A stretch of DNA of 64,000 bases from Candidatus Eiseniibacteriota bacterium (GCA_024276995.1 JAJRWB010000044.1:1-64000); one strand, 5' to 3'. Positions 31,299 through 41,314 are shown, counted from the first letter of the stretch. The notes: generated by a model from the sequence alone, not told the origin. A program made the numbers and translations.

Positions 31299-34200
31299 CT
31301 ATCGCACAATGGCGACCTTGATGAATTCCACCTCGTCTCCCGCGGCAAGACGTACATAGTAGACACCGCTCGGGAGATCGACCGTATTCCAAACGATTTC
31401 GTTCGAACCGAAAGCACCGCGCACGTTTCGGCTCTCCACCAGCCCACCCGCCATATCGTACGCTTTCATTTCCACGTTCTCCTCGCGGCTCAACTCGAAA
31501 CGAATCGCCGTCTCCCCCCCTCTTGCCGGGTTCGGATAGGCGAAGGCATCGGCAATGTCCGCCCGTCCCCTCGACGGCGGCGCTGGATCATCGAGACGTC
31601 GCGAGGCGAGAAAGTGGCGGCCCCGAATCCCCCCGGCCCTGCCGGGCCAAAGGGCGACACGGTCGGGATCGAAGGTGGAACGGAAAGCGTAGAGAAACCC
31701 GTCGCCGCTGAGGGCGTACAGCCCGCTTTCTCCATCGCCGATCAGGGGCGCCGCGGCGAGCACGCCGTTCGCCGCGCCGGTCGACAGCGGCCAGTCGTCG
31801 CGGATTTCGTCGCGTTTCTCCCACGCCCAGAGCCTGCCGGAATCGTCGCCCATCACGGGGGAGGCGCCCGCCGTCCCGGTGAAGATGCCGGACACGCCGT
31901 TTCCCGTCAGCGCCGCGGTGGAATCGCGCAGAAGTTCCGGGATCTCGAACGGCGTATCTTTCAGGATCACGCCGGTCCTTTCGATCAGGAAGAGATCGTG
32001 CCCGGCGGGGACGGCGAGTTCCGGAAAACCGTCGCCGTCCCGGTCGGCAAAGAACGGTTCGCCCGTCACCGCCGCGCCGAGTTCCACCGGGTACCCGTCG
32101 AGCGGTTCGGCGTCTTCGAAAAAACCGTAGACCGTGCCGGTGGCCTCGTCGAGGGCGAACCAATTGTCCGCGCCGTCGCGGTCGATATCCCCGCCGATCA
32201 GCCGCGCGGATGCGACGGGCGGGATCGTCGCGACGATGTCGACCCCGCCGAGGGCGGGACCGAAGGAGAGGCGTGCCATGGCGCCGCCGTCGGTGACGAC
32301 CCGGACCTCGCCGTTCGCGCCCCACGGGGCGGCGAGGTTCGACACCGGCCTACCCGGGAGGGGTATCGACATCCGGCGGGAGAGCGTATCGCCCGCCACG
32401 CTCCAGGCGGTGAGTGAGTCGGCTGTCGCGGTGATCACCTCGTCGGCACCGTCCCCGTCGATGTCGACCGCGACCGGATCGGCGCGGAGCGTGTCCGGCC
32501 CGATCGACCCGAGCGCCTTCCACAGGCCGGGCAGGTCGTCGCCGATACGGACGACCGTCCCGTCGTCGAGGAAGGTGACCGCTTCCTTTCCGGGGAGATC
32601 GACACGAAACTCCCCACCGGCGGGGAAAACCGCCACGAGGCCGGGCAAAGCGCTTCTCGTCACCACGGGCGGTTTGCCGTCGTCCCCCCCGCGGACCGAG
32701 GTCACCCCCGAGATCAACGTTCCGGCCGAGTCGAAGGAGATCCATACCGCGAGGAGCCCTCCGCTTGAGGCGGGAAGGAGCCCGGCCGGTGCGATGATCG
32801 TCGAGTCGCCGGTCATCGCCACCGGGAAGCCTTCCACCGAACCGGCCATGTCGATCTGAACGGTCATCACCGAATCGGCCGCGCTGATCTTCGAGAACTC
32901 GACGAACGACCGGCCGCCGTCGCTCAGGTCGGTATTCGGGGCGGTGCTCGGCCCGAACCGGTCGGCACTCCCCTCGAAAAAGGGATCGTACGGGCTGCCG
33001 TCCCAGTACGCCGAGAATGGGTTTCCCAGATCCTTGATCCCGTCCGCCTCCTCCAGTTCGAGTCCCCGGTCGTTGAAATCGACATTCACGTTGTTGAGCG
33101 CCACACGCAGCGGATTGATGTTCCGCTCGTTCACATGCCAGATCAGCGTTCCCCAGCCGGGAAGGGCGAAATCGTAGTCGTACGTCGGCTCGCGTAGCGA
33201 ATCGTTCGTCACCGGACCGAGCACGACGCTGTTCAGCGAATCGACGCGGGCGGCGAACTGATCGACCGGTGCGAGCCCGAAACGGTTCTCCACGAGAAAA
33301 TACTCGCTCGAGTTGAGCGGTACCAAGGCGTAACGCACGCTCTTTGCCGGAGGATCGGGATGGGTGGCGCATGCGATCGCCAGCGCCTGCGGCCCGGTGA
33401 CGATCACCGGATCGATCCAGCCGAGATAGAGTTTCGACCAGGCGCTGAGCGACGCGGGGATGATTCCGCCCAGGAAGGTGTCGCCCGAGCTGATCGATAC
33501 GAGTCCGCCGCTGTCCATCAGATCCCACTGTCCCACGGCCGGCCAGAAAGTGTCGGTATTGTAAAGGTCCGGAAGGCCGAGCTGGTGGCCGAACTCATGG
33601 GCGAGGACGCCGTTCAGCCCGAAGGTGAAACCGTCCTGGCTGTCGTATTCGGGCAGGCACGTCACGCCGGTGACGGCGAACGAATCGCTATCCTGGTCGA
33701 CGTAGACCAAGTCCGAATCGCCCAGCGAGAGGAAGAAGCTCGGGATGTCGCCGGGTGAATCCCCGTTGATGTCGGTTTGGACATCGGGTCCCGCGTGAAA
33801 GATCAAGTAGCCGTCGAACGAGGAGAAGTCGACGGATGGGTCGATCGTATCGACATGAACGATCACGTCGGTGCAGAACTTGACGAGCAGGTCGCTCCGC
33901 TCGATGAGATCCCACGAACCGGGGTCTCCCTCGGGGAGGTAGTCGTCCGTGTCGCCGAGACGGTATGTGCTGCTCGGTCCGGCCGGGTAGATCTTCCACT
34001 CCACCACCGCCCGGCCGTACGACTGCTTCGAATAGTACGTACCGAGCACTTCCATTTGCGTGTTGAAATAGGTCGAATCGTGGGGGGGGAAGTCGACCGG
34101 GTAGGGCCAGTTCTCATCCGGCTCGAGGAGGAACCGCCCCCCAGGGGCCGTCGTCAGGTCGCCGGCGCTGTCCTCGTCCCAGTCGACCCGGAAGATCGCC

Positions 34201-34487
34201 ACGCGCACCGTGTCCGGCCCGGACATTCTTTTTCCTTCAAGGATCTCGTCATAGCGCCGCCCCGCCCCGGGGAGAGGAGATCGGAGCGGCCCGGTACCGA
34301 GAACGCACGGGAAGGGAACCTGCCGCGGCTGCGCGAGGACGCCGGTCGCCCTCTTCGGCGCACCGCCGGGAAGGAGTCGTTCGAGGGGCATCGTCCCGCG
34401 CCCGCCCGCGACCGCACCGACCGGCGCCGACAGCGAAAGGAAGACGAGGCCCGGCAGTAGGGCGGTGGTCGACGGAAAACGGATCAC
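31299..34487 (-). CDS. Secreted M6-family metalloprotease with C-terminal sorting-like domain
   Basis: A 1062-residue exported protein. After a signal peptide (about 1-27) comes a peptidase M6 (immune inhibitor A-like) domain with zinc motif H297-E298-x-x-H301 in HEFGHQLGLPD and the downstream Met turn in WDLMDSGG. Residues from about 560 to 960 look like beta-rich repeats with DxDxDG calcium-type motifs. The last 87 residues start with FAYPNPARGG and end in VEFIKVAIVR, a type IX-sorting or FlgD-Ig-like domain. The start is GTG 34487. It lies 22 bases after the PorV-like gene and is a likely cargo of that system. Confidence 0.9.
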   Translation of the reverse strand: MIRFPSTTALLPGLVFLSLSAPVGAVAGGRGTMPLERLLPGGAPKRATGVLAQPRQVPFPCVLGTGPLRSPLPGAGRRYDEILEGKRMSGPDTVRVAIFRVDWDEDSAGDLTTAPGGRFLLEPDENWPYPVDFPPHDSTYFNTQMEVLGTYYSKQSYGRAVVEWKIYPAGPSSTYRLGDTDDYLPEGDPGSWDLIERSDLLVKFCTDVIVHVDTIDPSVDFSSFDGYLIFHAGPDVQTDINGDSPGDIPSFFLSLGDSDLVYVDQDSDSFAVTGVTCLPEYDSQDGFTFGLNGVLAHEFGHQLGLPDLYNTDTFWPAVGQWDLMDSGGLVSISSGDTFLGGIIPASLSAWSKLYLGWIDPVIVTGPQALAIACATHPDPPAKSVRYALVPLNSSEYFLVENRFGLAPVDQFAARVDSLNSVVLGPVTNDSLREPTYDYDFALPGWGTLIWHVNERNINPLRVALNNVNVDFNDRGLELEEADGIKDLGNPFSAYWDGSPYDPFFEGSADRFGPSTAPNTDLSDGGRSFVEFSKISAADSVMTVQIDMAGSVEGFPVAMTGDSTIIAPAGLLPASSGGLLAVWISFDSAGTLISGVTSVRGGDDGKPPVVTRSALPGLVAVFPAGGEFRVDLPGKEAVTFLDDGTVVRIGDDLPGLWKALGSIGPDTLRADPVAVDIDGDGADEVITATADSLTAWSVAGDTLSRRMSIPLPGRPVSNLAAPWGANGEVRVVTDGGAMARLSFGPALGGVDIVATIPPVASARLIGGDIDRDGADNWFALDEATGTVYGFFEDAEPLDGYPVELGAAVTGEPFFADRDGDGFPELAVPAGHDLFLIERTGVILKDTPFEIPELLRDSTAALTGNGVSGIFTGTAGASPVMGDDSGRLWAWEKRDEIRDDWPLSTGAANGVLAAAPLIGDGESGLYALSGDGFLYAFRSTFDPDRVALWPGRAGGIRGRHFLASRRLDDPAPPSRGRADIADAFAYPNPARGGETAIRFELSREENVEMKAYDMAGGLVESRNVRGAFGSNEIVWNTVDLPSGVYYVRLAAGDEVEFIKVAIVR

Positions 34488-34509
34488 GACCCTGACAGTC
34501 TCCTTCTTC

Positions 34510-35487
34510 CTAGTAGGTGAACCCGAGAGCGAACCGGTTCACCCGGGGGAGACCCTCCGCCTGCGGAACCGAGGCGTAATCGAAGCGGGCGTTGATCGCC
34601 TTGATCTTGATGCCCACGCCGTACGTCGGATCCTTGATGTTCCCTTCGTTGTCGTAGATATAGCCGAACCGCGCCGCGGCCATATCGTAGTACTCGTACT
34701 CCAGGCCGAACTTGTCGATGGCGTCTCCGTCGAGATAGACGAGCGACTTCGTCACCTCGGCGGTGACGAGGAAATGATGGAGCGCATTGTCGAGAGGCAT
34801 CCATGAGATGCCCGCCTTCACGTTCCTCGGGAGCGGTTCCGCCTGGTTCTGGTCGTTGTAGACGATGTCGAGGCCGAGGTTCTGTACGAGCAGCCCGGCC
34901 TTGATATTCCAGTCGGGCATCCGGTAGAGCAGCGAGAGATCGCCCCCCACCGACACGCCCGTGCCGTCGTCGATGCCCAGTTCGATGATATTCGGCGAAA
35001 GCTGGGAGTAGATGAACTTGAACGACGCGCCGTACGCGAGATTCGGCGTGAGCGTCGCGCCGTAAGAGATCATCGGGATGAAGTCGAAAGAGCTGAAATC
35101 GCGAATCAGGTTCCCCGTCTCGTCGATCGCCTGGGAACTGCCCAGGTTGAGAAAGATGACGCTGAAACCGACGCCGCCGCCCCACATCGGCTTCGAGTAG
35201 GCGAGGTAGTTGTAGGCGATATCGTCGGCGAGCCCCTCGGCGAGCTTCGAGTACATCAGAACGATGTCGGGCTTCGTCTGCCAGGCGAGACCGCCGGGGT
35301 TCCAGAATGCCGCCGTGGCGTCGTCGGCGATCGCGACGAAAGACTGCCCCATGCCGGCGGCGCGGGCATTCGGCGTAAGGAGGGGGGCGATCGACGCCGG
35401 TGCCCCCTCGGACACGGCGTTCGCCGACGCCGCCGCGAAGAGCACGCCCGCCAGGGCGATGAGTGTGTACTTCCTATGAAAAGCCAT
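34510..35487 (-). CDS. PorV/PorQ-family outer-membrane protein
   Basis: A 325-residue barrel of the FadL-like PorV/PorQ family, with signal peptide (about 1-24) and the family's N-terminal signature: ARAAGMGQSFVAIADDATAAFWNPGGLA. (shown here only as pattern ARAAGMGQ, then DDATAAFWNPGGLA). In type IX secretion PorV carries cargo to the PorU sortase at the outer membrane. The ATG at 35487 has GGGGAGGAGACG upstream; the frame to 35544 is not supported. The 84-base gap to the C25 protease gene upstream is AT-rich and has a TATGAT element (35556-35561) without a clear -35 box. C25 protease followed by PorV-like protein mirrors the porU-porV order. Confidence 0.9.
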   Translation of the reverse strand: MAFHRKYTLIALAGVLFAAASANAVSEGAPASIAPLLTPNARAAGMGQSFVAIADDATAAFWNPGGLAWQTKPDIVLMYSKLAEGLADDIAYNYLAYSKPMWGGGVGFSVIFLNLGSSQAIDETGNLIRDFSSFDFIPMISYGATLTPNLAYGASFKFIYSQLSPNIIELGIDDGTGVSVGGDLSLLYRMPDWNIKAGLLVQNLGLDIVYNDQNQAEPLPRNVKAGISWMPLDNALHHFLVTAEVTKSLVYLDGDAIDKFGLEYEYYDMAAARFGYIYDNEGNIKDPTYGVGIKIKAINARFDYASVPQAEGLPRVNRFALGFTY

Positions 35488-35571
35488 TTTCTTCGTCTCC
35501 TCCCCGGGAGACGGGCCACCACGGCTCCGTCCCTCCGAATTCAACCGTAATCCTTATCATAAATTTCTGAA

Positions 35572-38500
35572 TTATTCGACCCCCCTGAGAACGACCACCC
35601 TGCCGATCGATTCCGCTTCCTCCGACCCGTCGTCCGAAACGGCGCTCGCGCGGACCAGGTACGTCCCGTTCGCCACAATATCGCCGTCGGCGTCTCTCCC
35701 GTCCCAGCGGCAGTCCTCGAGCATCACCGGCCCCGACGCATGGCACCCCCGGAACTCTCGGACCCGCTTCCCGGTGGACGTGAAGATCTCCACCGTCACG
35801 AACCCTCCCCGCGTGAGATCGACGAAAAAGCCGGTATCCTCCCTGTCCGGGTTGAACGGGTTCGGATAGTTGAGTACGTCTTCCCGGAAGGCGAGCGTCG
35901 AACCTTCGGCCACGAGGACCACCGGGTAGACCACCTCCACCCTCTGGTTCAAGTTATCGGCAGCTCGGAAAGCAAGTTCATGCCCCCCGTTCTGAATCGC
36001 GACGTCGGGGAGATCGTCGAGACGGAAGGTGAACCCCCCCTTCGTGTGGCTGTTCCGATCGTACGTGAACATCGACGTGAGATCCTCCGGCCGCCCGCCG
36101 TCGAAAACGATGTTGATCGTGTAGAAATCGTCGTTCTGCTGCAGGTTGACGCCTGATTCGTCCTCGAGCACCACCCGGAACACCGATTCCCTCGTGAACG
36201 ACGTTCCGTTCCTCAACGGGACGCCGTCGACCTCGAGAGAGAGGGCCGGCGGCTCGTTGTCCGACGGCGTGGTGCCCGCCGGCTCGGCGGTCACCGTGAC
36301 CGAGTCGTCCCCCCCCGCGCCGTCGACGCGGTCGGAAGGGGAGACGACGTAAGCCCCGACCCGACCGAGAGTGCCGAGGCGGGTATCGAGGGGAACGAAG
36401 AAGGTCGTTTCGAAGCGCCCGCCCTTCACATCGACCACGCCACGGAAGAAAGTCGGCCCGTTGAGCGTGTACTTCTGCCGGATCTCCTGGGGCTTCTCCT
36501 CGGTGCCCTGGCAGAACTTGTCCTGGAAGCGGTAGCCCGACGTGTCCGCCATCCCTCTCACGTCGAGGTGGCAGTCGCCGTCGAACCAAGCAGCCACGGT
36601 GGAGTCGTTCTCCATCACCGAGCCGCCCACCGTGACGAAGGTGCCCCGCTGAAACTCGAGATCATCGATATTATCGAAACGTACTTCCATCGGCGGCACG
36701 GCGAGCCTGAGCGCCGGGTCGCCCATGATGTTGTACTTCTCGTCGTTCAGCTTCTCCCCCGAGTGACGCGCGCCGGCGGTCGCCTTGGCGACCATCGCCG
36801 CAAGACCGACCGAGACCGTACTGTGTCCCGTGGGGAAGAGTTCGAGGAAGAACGCCCGGTTGAGCCGCATGCTCGGGTTCGGAAACGCGGGCGCGCCCGA
36901 AGCGAACGAACCGATCGCCCCGGCCCCTTCCATCTTGACGAAGATCTCGGAAAGAGAGTTCACCTCGAGAAGATCAAAGCTGCCGATGGAGCACGACCAC
37001 GCCGTGAACAGCCCGAGCCGCTTCCCGTTGCGGAGTCTTTCGGGCACCGCCACCGAACCGTCCAGGATATTCTCATCCGCCATCTTGGCGAAGCCGCCGT
37101 GACCGGTGTACGACGAAACGAGAAAACCATCGGTTACCCAGTCGAGGTAGGCGTCCCTGGCGCGCGGCTTTTCACCGCCGTCGTTCAGCGGGTACTCGGT
37201 GAGATACACTTTTTCCATTTCAAACGATTCGGGGATGAGAACGGCGGTGCGCTCCACGTCGCGTACGTGGGCGAGACGGAAGGCGCAGTCGTAGTCGAGC
37301 CCCTTGCGCTCGTCATCGCCGAGCCACAGAAGCCTGTTCCGCCACTCTCCGAACTCCGGATCGTTGTCGTAGTCGATGATCTTGTTGACCACCACACTCA
37401 CCTCTTCGGCGGAATTGGCCGGGATCCTGCCGATGGCGATATCGGGCACCCAATCGGGATCCCCCGTAGCCGGGTCGAGATAGGTGAAGTAATCGTCCGT
37501 GGGGTACATGAACTCGTCGAACCCGGCCGGATCGATGTAGAAATACGATGGAATGAGATCGTGGAGCGCCGTTTCCGACCGGCCCTTCCAATCATTCGTG
37601 GCGTCCCCCACGAGAAGGGCGTAGGCCAGCCGGTTCTCCCCCTCCTCGCCCGCCGGCCATTCATGATACGCCCACAGGAGAAAATCGCGCACCGCGGAAA
37701 CATCCTTCTGCCCCCACGAAAACTGGTCGTACACGTCGGAGAGGAGCACCGTCTTCACGGTGTACTCCTTCGCCCGGTGAGCGGCGAGCGGCGCGGCGGC
37801 GGAAGCGTATTCGTCCCAGTCGATGATCACGTACTGCGCTCCGGAACCGGGCGCTCTCAGGTTCAGCATATCCCGCTTCACCAGAGTGGCCGGCGTCTTC
37901 CACTTCGACTCGGAGAGTGCTTCGAATGTGGCCGCGCCGGAAAGGGAGAGGTGCGCCACGAGGGTGTCCCCCTCGACGGCGAAGCCGCTCAGCTCCGAGG
38001 GCGCGAACGGATCGGTCACGTCGAAAATACGGTACGAAACGCCGCTCGACGCCCCGGAAAGATTGACGACGAACGCCCCCGCCTCCGGGAGGCGGAAGTG
38101 GAGGCGGTCGTCGGACAACCGGAGATAGTGGTCGTAGCCGATTTCGATCCAGTCGAGAAAGAACTTCGATCGGAATGACGCGGTTGTCGAATCGCCGAGC
38201 GTCTGCTGCCCCGATCTCGCCTGGATGCGCACGAAGTTCGAACCGTCCTTCACCCACTGTCCGGTGGATTCGAATACGACGCTCGAGATTCCCCCCGTGC
38301 TCGAACGGATGCAGCTGTTCCACGTGATCGAGTCGGCGGGAATATTGTTCACCGAAAACACGGCGCGCTCGTTGCCGCAAATGCTGACGGCATCCCCGAA
38401 ATGAAAAAGATTGGCACGCAACAGGCCCGGCGCGGTCGTGTCGGCATCGTCGATTACCAGGTTCCGGAAGGCCTTGTCGTTTTCGTTTTGCGAGAATCGA

Positions 38501-39753
38501 TCCCAGAACCAGCCGTCCGAACCGGGTCGGGTCAGATCCTGGATAAAATTGACCTCAAAATGGATTCTCTCGGGCACGGTGAGGATGGGCGTCTCGCCCT
38601 CGACGGCGGTGGAGGCGTCGACGGAGGCGATCCGGTCCGCCACCTCCTCCTGGAAGTCGCCCCCCCAGGTGAGCCAGTAGACCCCTTCATCGGCGTAGCG
38701 GTGTTCGTACCACCGCCAGTAATCGGTGGTATCCGGCCTGAACTCTCCGATCCACCCCTTCGATCCGAGGGCGAAGAACTCGATCCGGTCTGTCGGATCG
38801 AATGAGCCGTCGTCTTCTCCCGTGACATGGATCGAAACCTGTCGCATCCATTCGGGACGGGGCGCGTCGACCAGCTCGGGAAGCACCTGCCCTCCTCCCC
38901 AATAGAGGCGGATCCCCCGGGGGTCGCCCACCGCCGAGCGCGGGTCGATCACCCCCGCCGCCGCGAGGTCTTCGTACGATACGCCGTACATTCCCCTCTC
39001 CTTCACGCTGATCCGGATCCAGTCGGACGACGAGAAGAAGGAATCGCCGGCGGTCCGGGCGCTTTTTCGGCGCGGGGGGGGGGTGCGCCAGGCGGAGGCC
39101 GTTCTCCTGTTGATCACGACATCGTTGTAGAGGGCGTCGAACGGATCGCGGTGTGAGCCGCCGAGCGTCGCGCCCTTCGGCGCCTCGATTCCTCCCGTGA
39201 AGGTGATCCGCAACGTGCCGCTCCTGAGCAGGGCGGTCTTGCCGCTTCCCCTGTCGAAGCGGACCGGGTGAAGCGTGACGGTGGCCACCCGCAGATCCCT
39301 CAGCCTGGAGGGGCGGGAGACTTCGAACCATCCCTCGGGGAGAAGACCGCCCGGCGCGTCGTCCGCCCACCGGAGGGTTTCCGACTTGCCGGGACCGTAG
39401 ACACCGGGAAAAGGTTCGACGTCGAAGCGGGACGATTCTTCCACCTTCCGGTCGACCAGTTCCACGCGGATGTCGCTGCCGGGAGGGAGCGCCACGATAA
39501 GGTTTCTCACCGGAACGGCGGGGAAACCGGCGCGGGAGTAGCCCTCGTGCCAGGGAAAGCCGCTCCAATCGCCCTTTCTCTCCGCTTCGCCGGCGGGCGG
39601 AAGGGTGTAGCGGAGCACGAGTCCTCCCCGGCTTTCCGAAAGAACGGTCACGTCGGGGTAGAACGACGAAGCTCCGTGAACGGAAGTCGATCCGCACAGA
39701 AGGAGGACTATCGCGAAGGGGGCGGCGAACGGCGGGTGAAACGTCTTCGTCAT
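35572..39753 (-). CDS. C25-family cysteine protease, PorU-like
   Basis: A 1393-residue exported protein: signal peptide (about 1-28), a long beta-rich N-terminal region, a gingipain-type peptidase domain (about 640-1010) with the catalytic pair His885 in YTGHGGF and Cys921 in WSCSIGSF, an Ig-like stretch, and a C-terminal domain (from about 1291) opening with NYPNPFNP. The His-Cys spacing of 36 fits C25 peptidases. PorU, the type IX sortase, is a C25 homologue of similar plan encoded next to porV, as here. It could instead be a secreted gingipain-like enzyme. The ATG at 39753 follows GAGGTATGG and overlaps the upstream gene as ATGA. Confidence 0.88.
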   Translation of the reverse strand: MTKTFHPPFAAPFAIVLLLCGSTSVHGASSFYPDVTVLSESRGGLVLRYTLPPAGEAERKGDWSGFPWHEGYSRAGFPAVPVRNLIVALPPGSDIRVELVDRKVEESSRFDVEPFPGVYGPGKSETLRWADDAPGGLLPEGWFEVSRPSRLRDLRVATVTLHPVRFDRGSGKTALLRSGTLRITFTGGIEAPKGATLGGSHRDPFDALYNDVVINRRTASAWRTPPPRRKSARTAGDSFFSSSDWIRISVKERGMYGVSYEDLAAAGVIDPRSAVGDPRGIRLYWGGGQVLPELVDAPRPEWMRQVSIHVTGEDDGSFDPTDRIEFFALGSKGWIGEFRPDTTDYWRWYEHRYADEGVYWLTWGGDFQEEVADRIASVDASTAVEGETPILTVPERIHFEVNFIQDLTRPGSDGWFWDRFSQNENDKAFRNLVIDDADTTAPGLLRANLFHFGDAVSICGNERAVFSVNNIPADSITWNSCIRSSTGGISSVVFESTGQWVKDGSNFVRIQARSGQQTLGDSTTASFRSKFFLDWIEIGYDHYLRLSDDRLHFRLPEAGAFVVNLSGASSGVSYRIFDVTDPFAPSELSGFAVEGDTLVAHLSLSGAATFEALSESKWKTPATLVKRDMLNLRAPGSGAQYVIIDWDEYASAAAPLAAHRAKEYTVKTVLLSDVYDQFSWGQKDVSAVRDFLLWAYHEWPAGEEGENRLAYALLVGDATNDWKGRSETALHDLIPSYFYIDPAGFDEFMYPTDDYFTYLDPATGDPDWVPDIAIGRIPANSAEEVSVVVNKIIDYDNDPEFGEWRNRLLWLGDDERKGLDYDCAFRLAHVRDVERTAVLIPESFEMEKVYLTEYPLNDGGEKPRARDAYLDWVTDGFLVSSYTGHGGFAKMADENILDGSVAVPERLRNGKRLGLFTAWSCSIGSFDLLEVNSLSEIFVKMEGAGAIGSFASGAPAFPNPSMRLNRAFFLELFPTGHSTVSVGLAAMVAKATAGARHSGEKLNDEKYNIMGDPALRLAVPPMEVRFDNIDDLEFQRGTFVTVGGSVMENDSTVAAWFDGDCHLDVRGMADTSGYRFQDKFCQGTEEKPQEIRQKYTLNGPTFFRGVVDVKGGRFETTFFVPLDTRLGTLGRVGAYVVSPSDRVDGAGGDDSVTVTAEPAGTTPSDNEPPALSLEVDGVPLRNGTSFTRESVFRVVLEDESGVNLQQNDDFYTINIVFDGGRPEDLTSMFTYDRNSHTKGGFTFRLDDLPDVAIQNGGHELAFRAADNLNQRVEVVYPVVLVAEGSTLAFREDVLNYPNPFNPDREDTGFFVDLTRGGFVTVEIFTSTGKRVREFRGCHASGPVMLEDCRWDGRDADGDIVANGTYLVRASAVSDDGSEEAESIGRVVVLRGVE

Positions 39754-40130
39754 CGACCATACCTCGCTAGGAATGCCGCGCACAGAACGATGAGAACCAA
39801 CTGCTCTGCGGCGTGAGAAAAAGGAAGCGCCCTTCCGTGGCGCGGACCGTGGCTTGGATAGAGTTTCCTCCTGATGGGGAGAAGATGTTCCAGATCGGGA
39901 AGCGCACCGCCGAGCCCCCCCCAGAATACAGGGCCGGGGCCGAATAGGAAAAAGAGCGCTCCGAGCGAACCGAATGTGAAAACCGTGTCGATCCATGTTC
40001 TCTTCAGGTCCCAGTGGGGAATCAGGTCTAGGGGATAATGGGAGACCGCCCACAGAACGAACGAAGCGGGAGAGGGGAGACCGAGCGCGCCGAGCGCGCC
40101 ACCTAGCGCCGTATGAGCCGTCGTCGTCAA
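39750..40130 (-). CDS. Small membrane protein with conserved His/Asp motifs (YdjM/DUF457-like)
   Basis: A 126-residue protein with three hydrophobic segments and the motifs AHTALGGALGALG, SHYPLDLIPHWD and GALPDLEHLLP. His and Asp at these points recall the YdjM-like membrane-bound metal-dependent hydrolases, but the match is by pattern only. I use TTG 40130, with GAGG nine bases before; an in-frame ATG at 40262 would add 44 residues without a ribosome-binding site. The stop overlaps the C25 protease start as ATGA. Confidence 0.6.
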   Translation of the reverse strand: MTTTAHTALGGALGALGLPSPASFVLWAVSHYPLDLIPHWDLKRTWIDTVFTFGSLGALFFLFGPGPVFWGGLGGALPDLEHLLPIRRKLYPSHGPRHGRALPFSHAAEQLVLIVLCAAFLARYGR

Positions 40131-40304
40131 TGCCGCGGAGCCTCGCCCGGATCGTGCCGCGTCATGGCGCACTCCCCCACTGCCGGCGGGGGCGCCGGGA
40201 TGAATCAACAGCAAAAAGCGTACCCGCCCGCCGGGAGAAGAAAGGAGAAAAGCCGTTCTCATGCCGCAGATTACGCCGCCGCACTCCCGGGGGGCCGAAC
40301 CGCA

Positions 40305-40325
40305 CTGTCCCCCGGGGGGAACAGG
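40305..40325 (-). terminator. GC-rich hairpin just after accA
   Basis: An almost palindromic CTGT-CCCC / GGGG-ACAG sequence lies two bases past the accA stop. No T run follows, so it could be a pause, a 3' stabiliser or an inefficient terminator separating accA from the secretion genes. Confidence 0.3.
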
Positions 40326-40327
40326 TG

Positions 40328-41302
40328 TCATCCATGGGGGACGCCGCTGTGATCCTTGAAAACGCCCATGCCGAGAAACTTCGCCATTCGCTCCTCCATC
40401 AGCCGGTCGCACGGCACGCGGGAAAGCTCGTCGAGCCTGCGGTCGATCGCCTCCCCCACCGCACGCGCCGCTTCGCCCGGATCTCTGTGGGCTCCCCCGA
40501 GCGGCTCGGGGATCACCTCGTCCACAATACCGAGTTCCATCAGGTCGGGGGCGGTCACCCGGAGCGCCTCCGCCGCATCCTGCGCCTTCGCCCGATCCGC
40601 CCAAAGGATGGCGGCGCACCCTTCCGGCGAGATCACGGAATAGATCGCGTTCTCCATCATCAGCACCCGGTCGGCGACGGCGATGGCGAGCGCGCCCCCA
40701 CTTCCGCCCTCTCCGATGATCACCGAGACGATCGGCACACGAAGCGCCGCCATGGCGGTCAGGTTGTCGGCGATCGCCACCGACTGGCCCCTCTCCTCCG
40801 CCTCGATGCCGGGGAAGGCGCCCGGCGTGTCGACCAAAGTGACCACCGGCAGGCCGAACCTCTCGGCCATCCGCATCATTCTCAACGCCTTCCGGTACCC
40901 TTCCGGGTGGGCCATCCCGAAGTTCCGCCGCAGCTTCTCCTTCGTATCCCGTCCCTTCTGATGCCCGAGGAGCATGACACGCCTGTCGCCGAAACGGGCG
41001 AGTCCGGCGATGAGCGCCTCGTCGTCGGAGAAGAGACGGTCACCGTGGAGCTCGATGAACTCGTCTGCGAGACGGCCGACGTAGTCGAGAGCGTACGGGC
41101 GCAGGGGATGGCGGGCGAGCTGAACACGTTGCCACCTCGAAAGCCGGGAAAAGACGTCTCGCCGCAGTTTCGCCGCCTTCTTCTCGAGCTTCTTCAGCTC
41201 GTCGGCGACCTCGATATTCTCCTGCTTCGCGAGCTGGCGCAGATCGTCGATCTTTTTTTCCAGTTCGACGATCGGCTTTTCGAAATCGAGCATCTCGGCC
41301 AT
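40328..41302 (-). CDS. accA: Acetyl-CoA carboxylase carboxyltransferase subunit alpha
   Basis: A 324-residue cytoplasmic enzyme subunit that with AccD transfers CO2 from carboxybiotin to acetyl-CoA in fatty-acid synthesis. It shows the N-terminal coiled segment, [19 protein letters not shown], the GFPVVTL-type strand ending in DTPGAFPG, the [11 protein letters not shown] oxyanion loop and [10 protein letters not shown]. Length and motif order are normal. It follows an outer-membrane protein gene by 12 bases, so both use the strong promoter at 42178-42206. accD and the biotin subunits are not in the window. Confidence 0.97.
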   Translation of the reverse strand: MAEMLDFEKPIVELEKKIDDLRQLAKQENIEVADELKKLEKKAAKLRRDVFSRLSRWQRVQLARHPLRPYALDYVGRLADEFIELHGDRLFSDDEALIAGLARFGDRRVMLLGHQKGRDTKEKLRRNFGMAHPEGYRKALRMMRMAERFGLPVVTLVDTPGAFPGIEAEERGQSVAIADNLTAMAALRVPIVSVIIGEGGSGGALAIAVADRVLMMENAIYSVISPEGCAAILWADRAKAQDAAEALRVTAPDLMELGIVDEVIPEPLGGAHRDPGEAARAVGEAIDRRLDELSRVPCDRLMEERMAKFLGMGVFKDHSGVPHG

Positions 41303-41314
41303 GAGTATTCCCGC

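Noticed and set aside
36568-38178. Plus-strand open frame of over 500 codons opposite the C25 protease
   Set aside because: Antisense shadow with biased composition and no recognisable motif.
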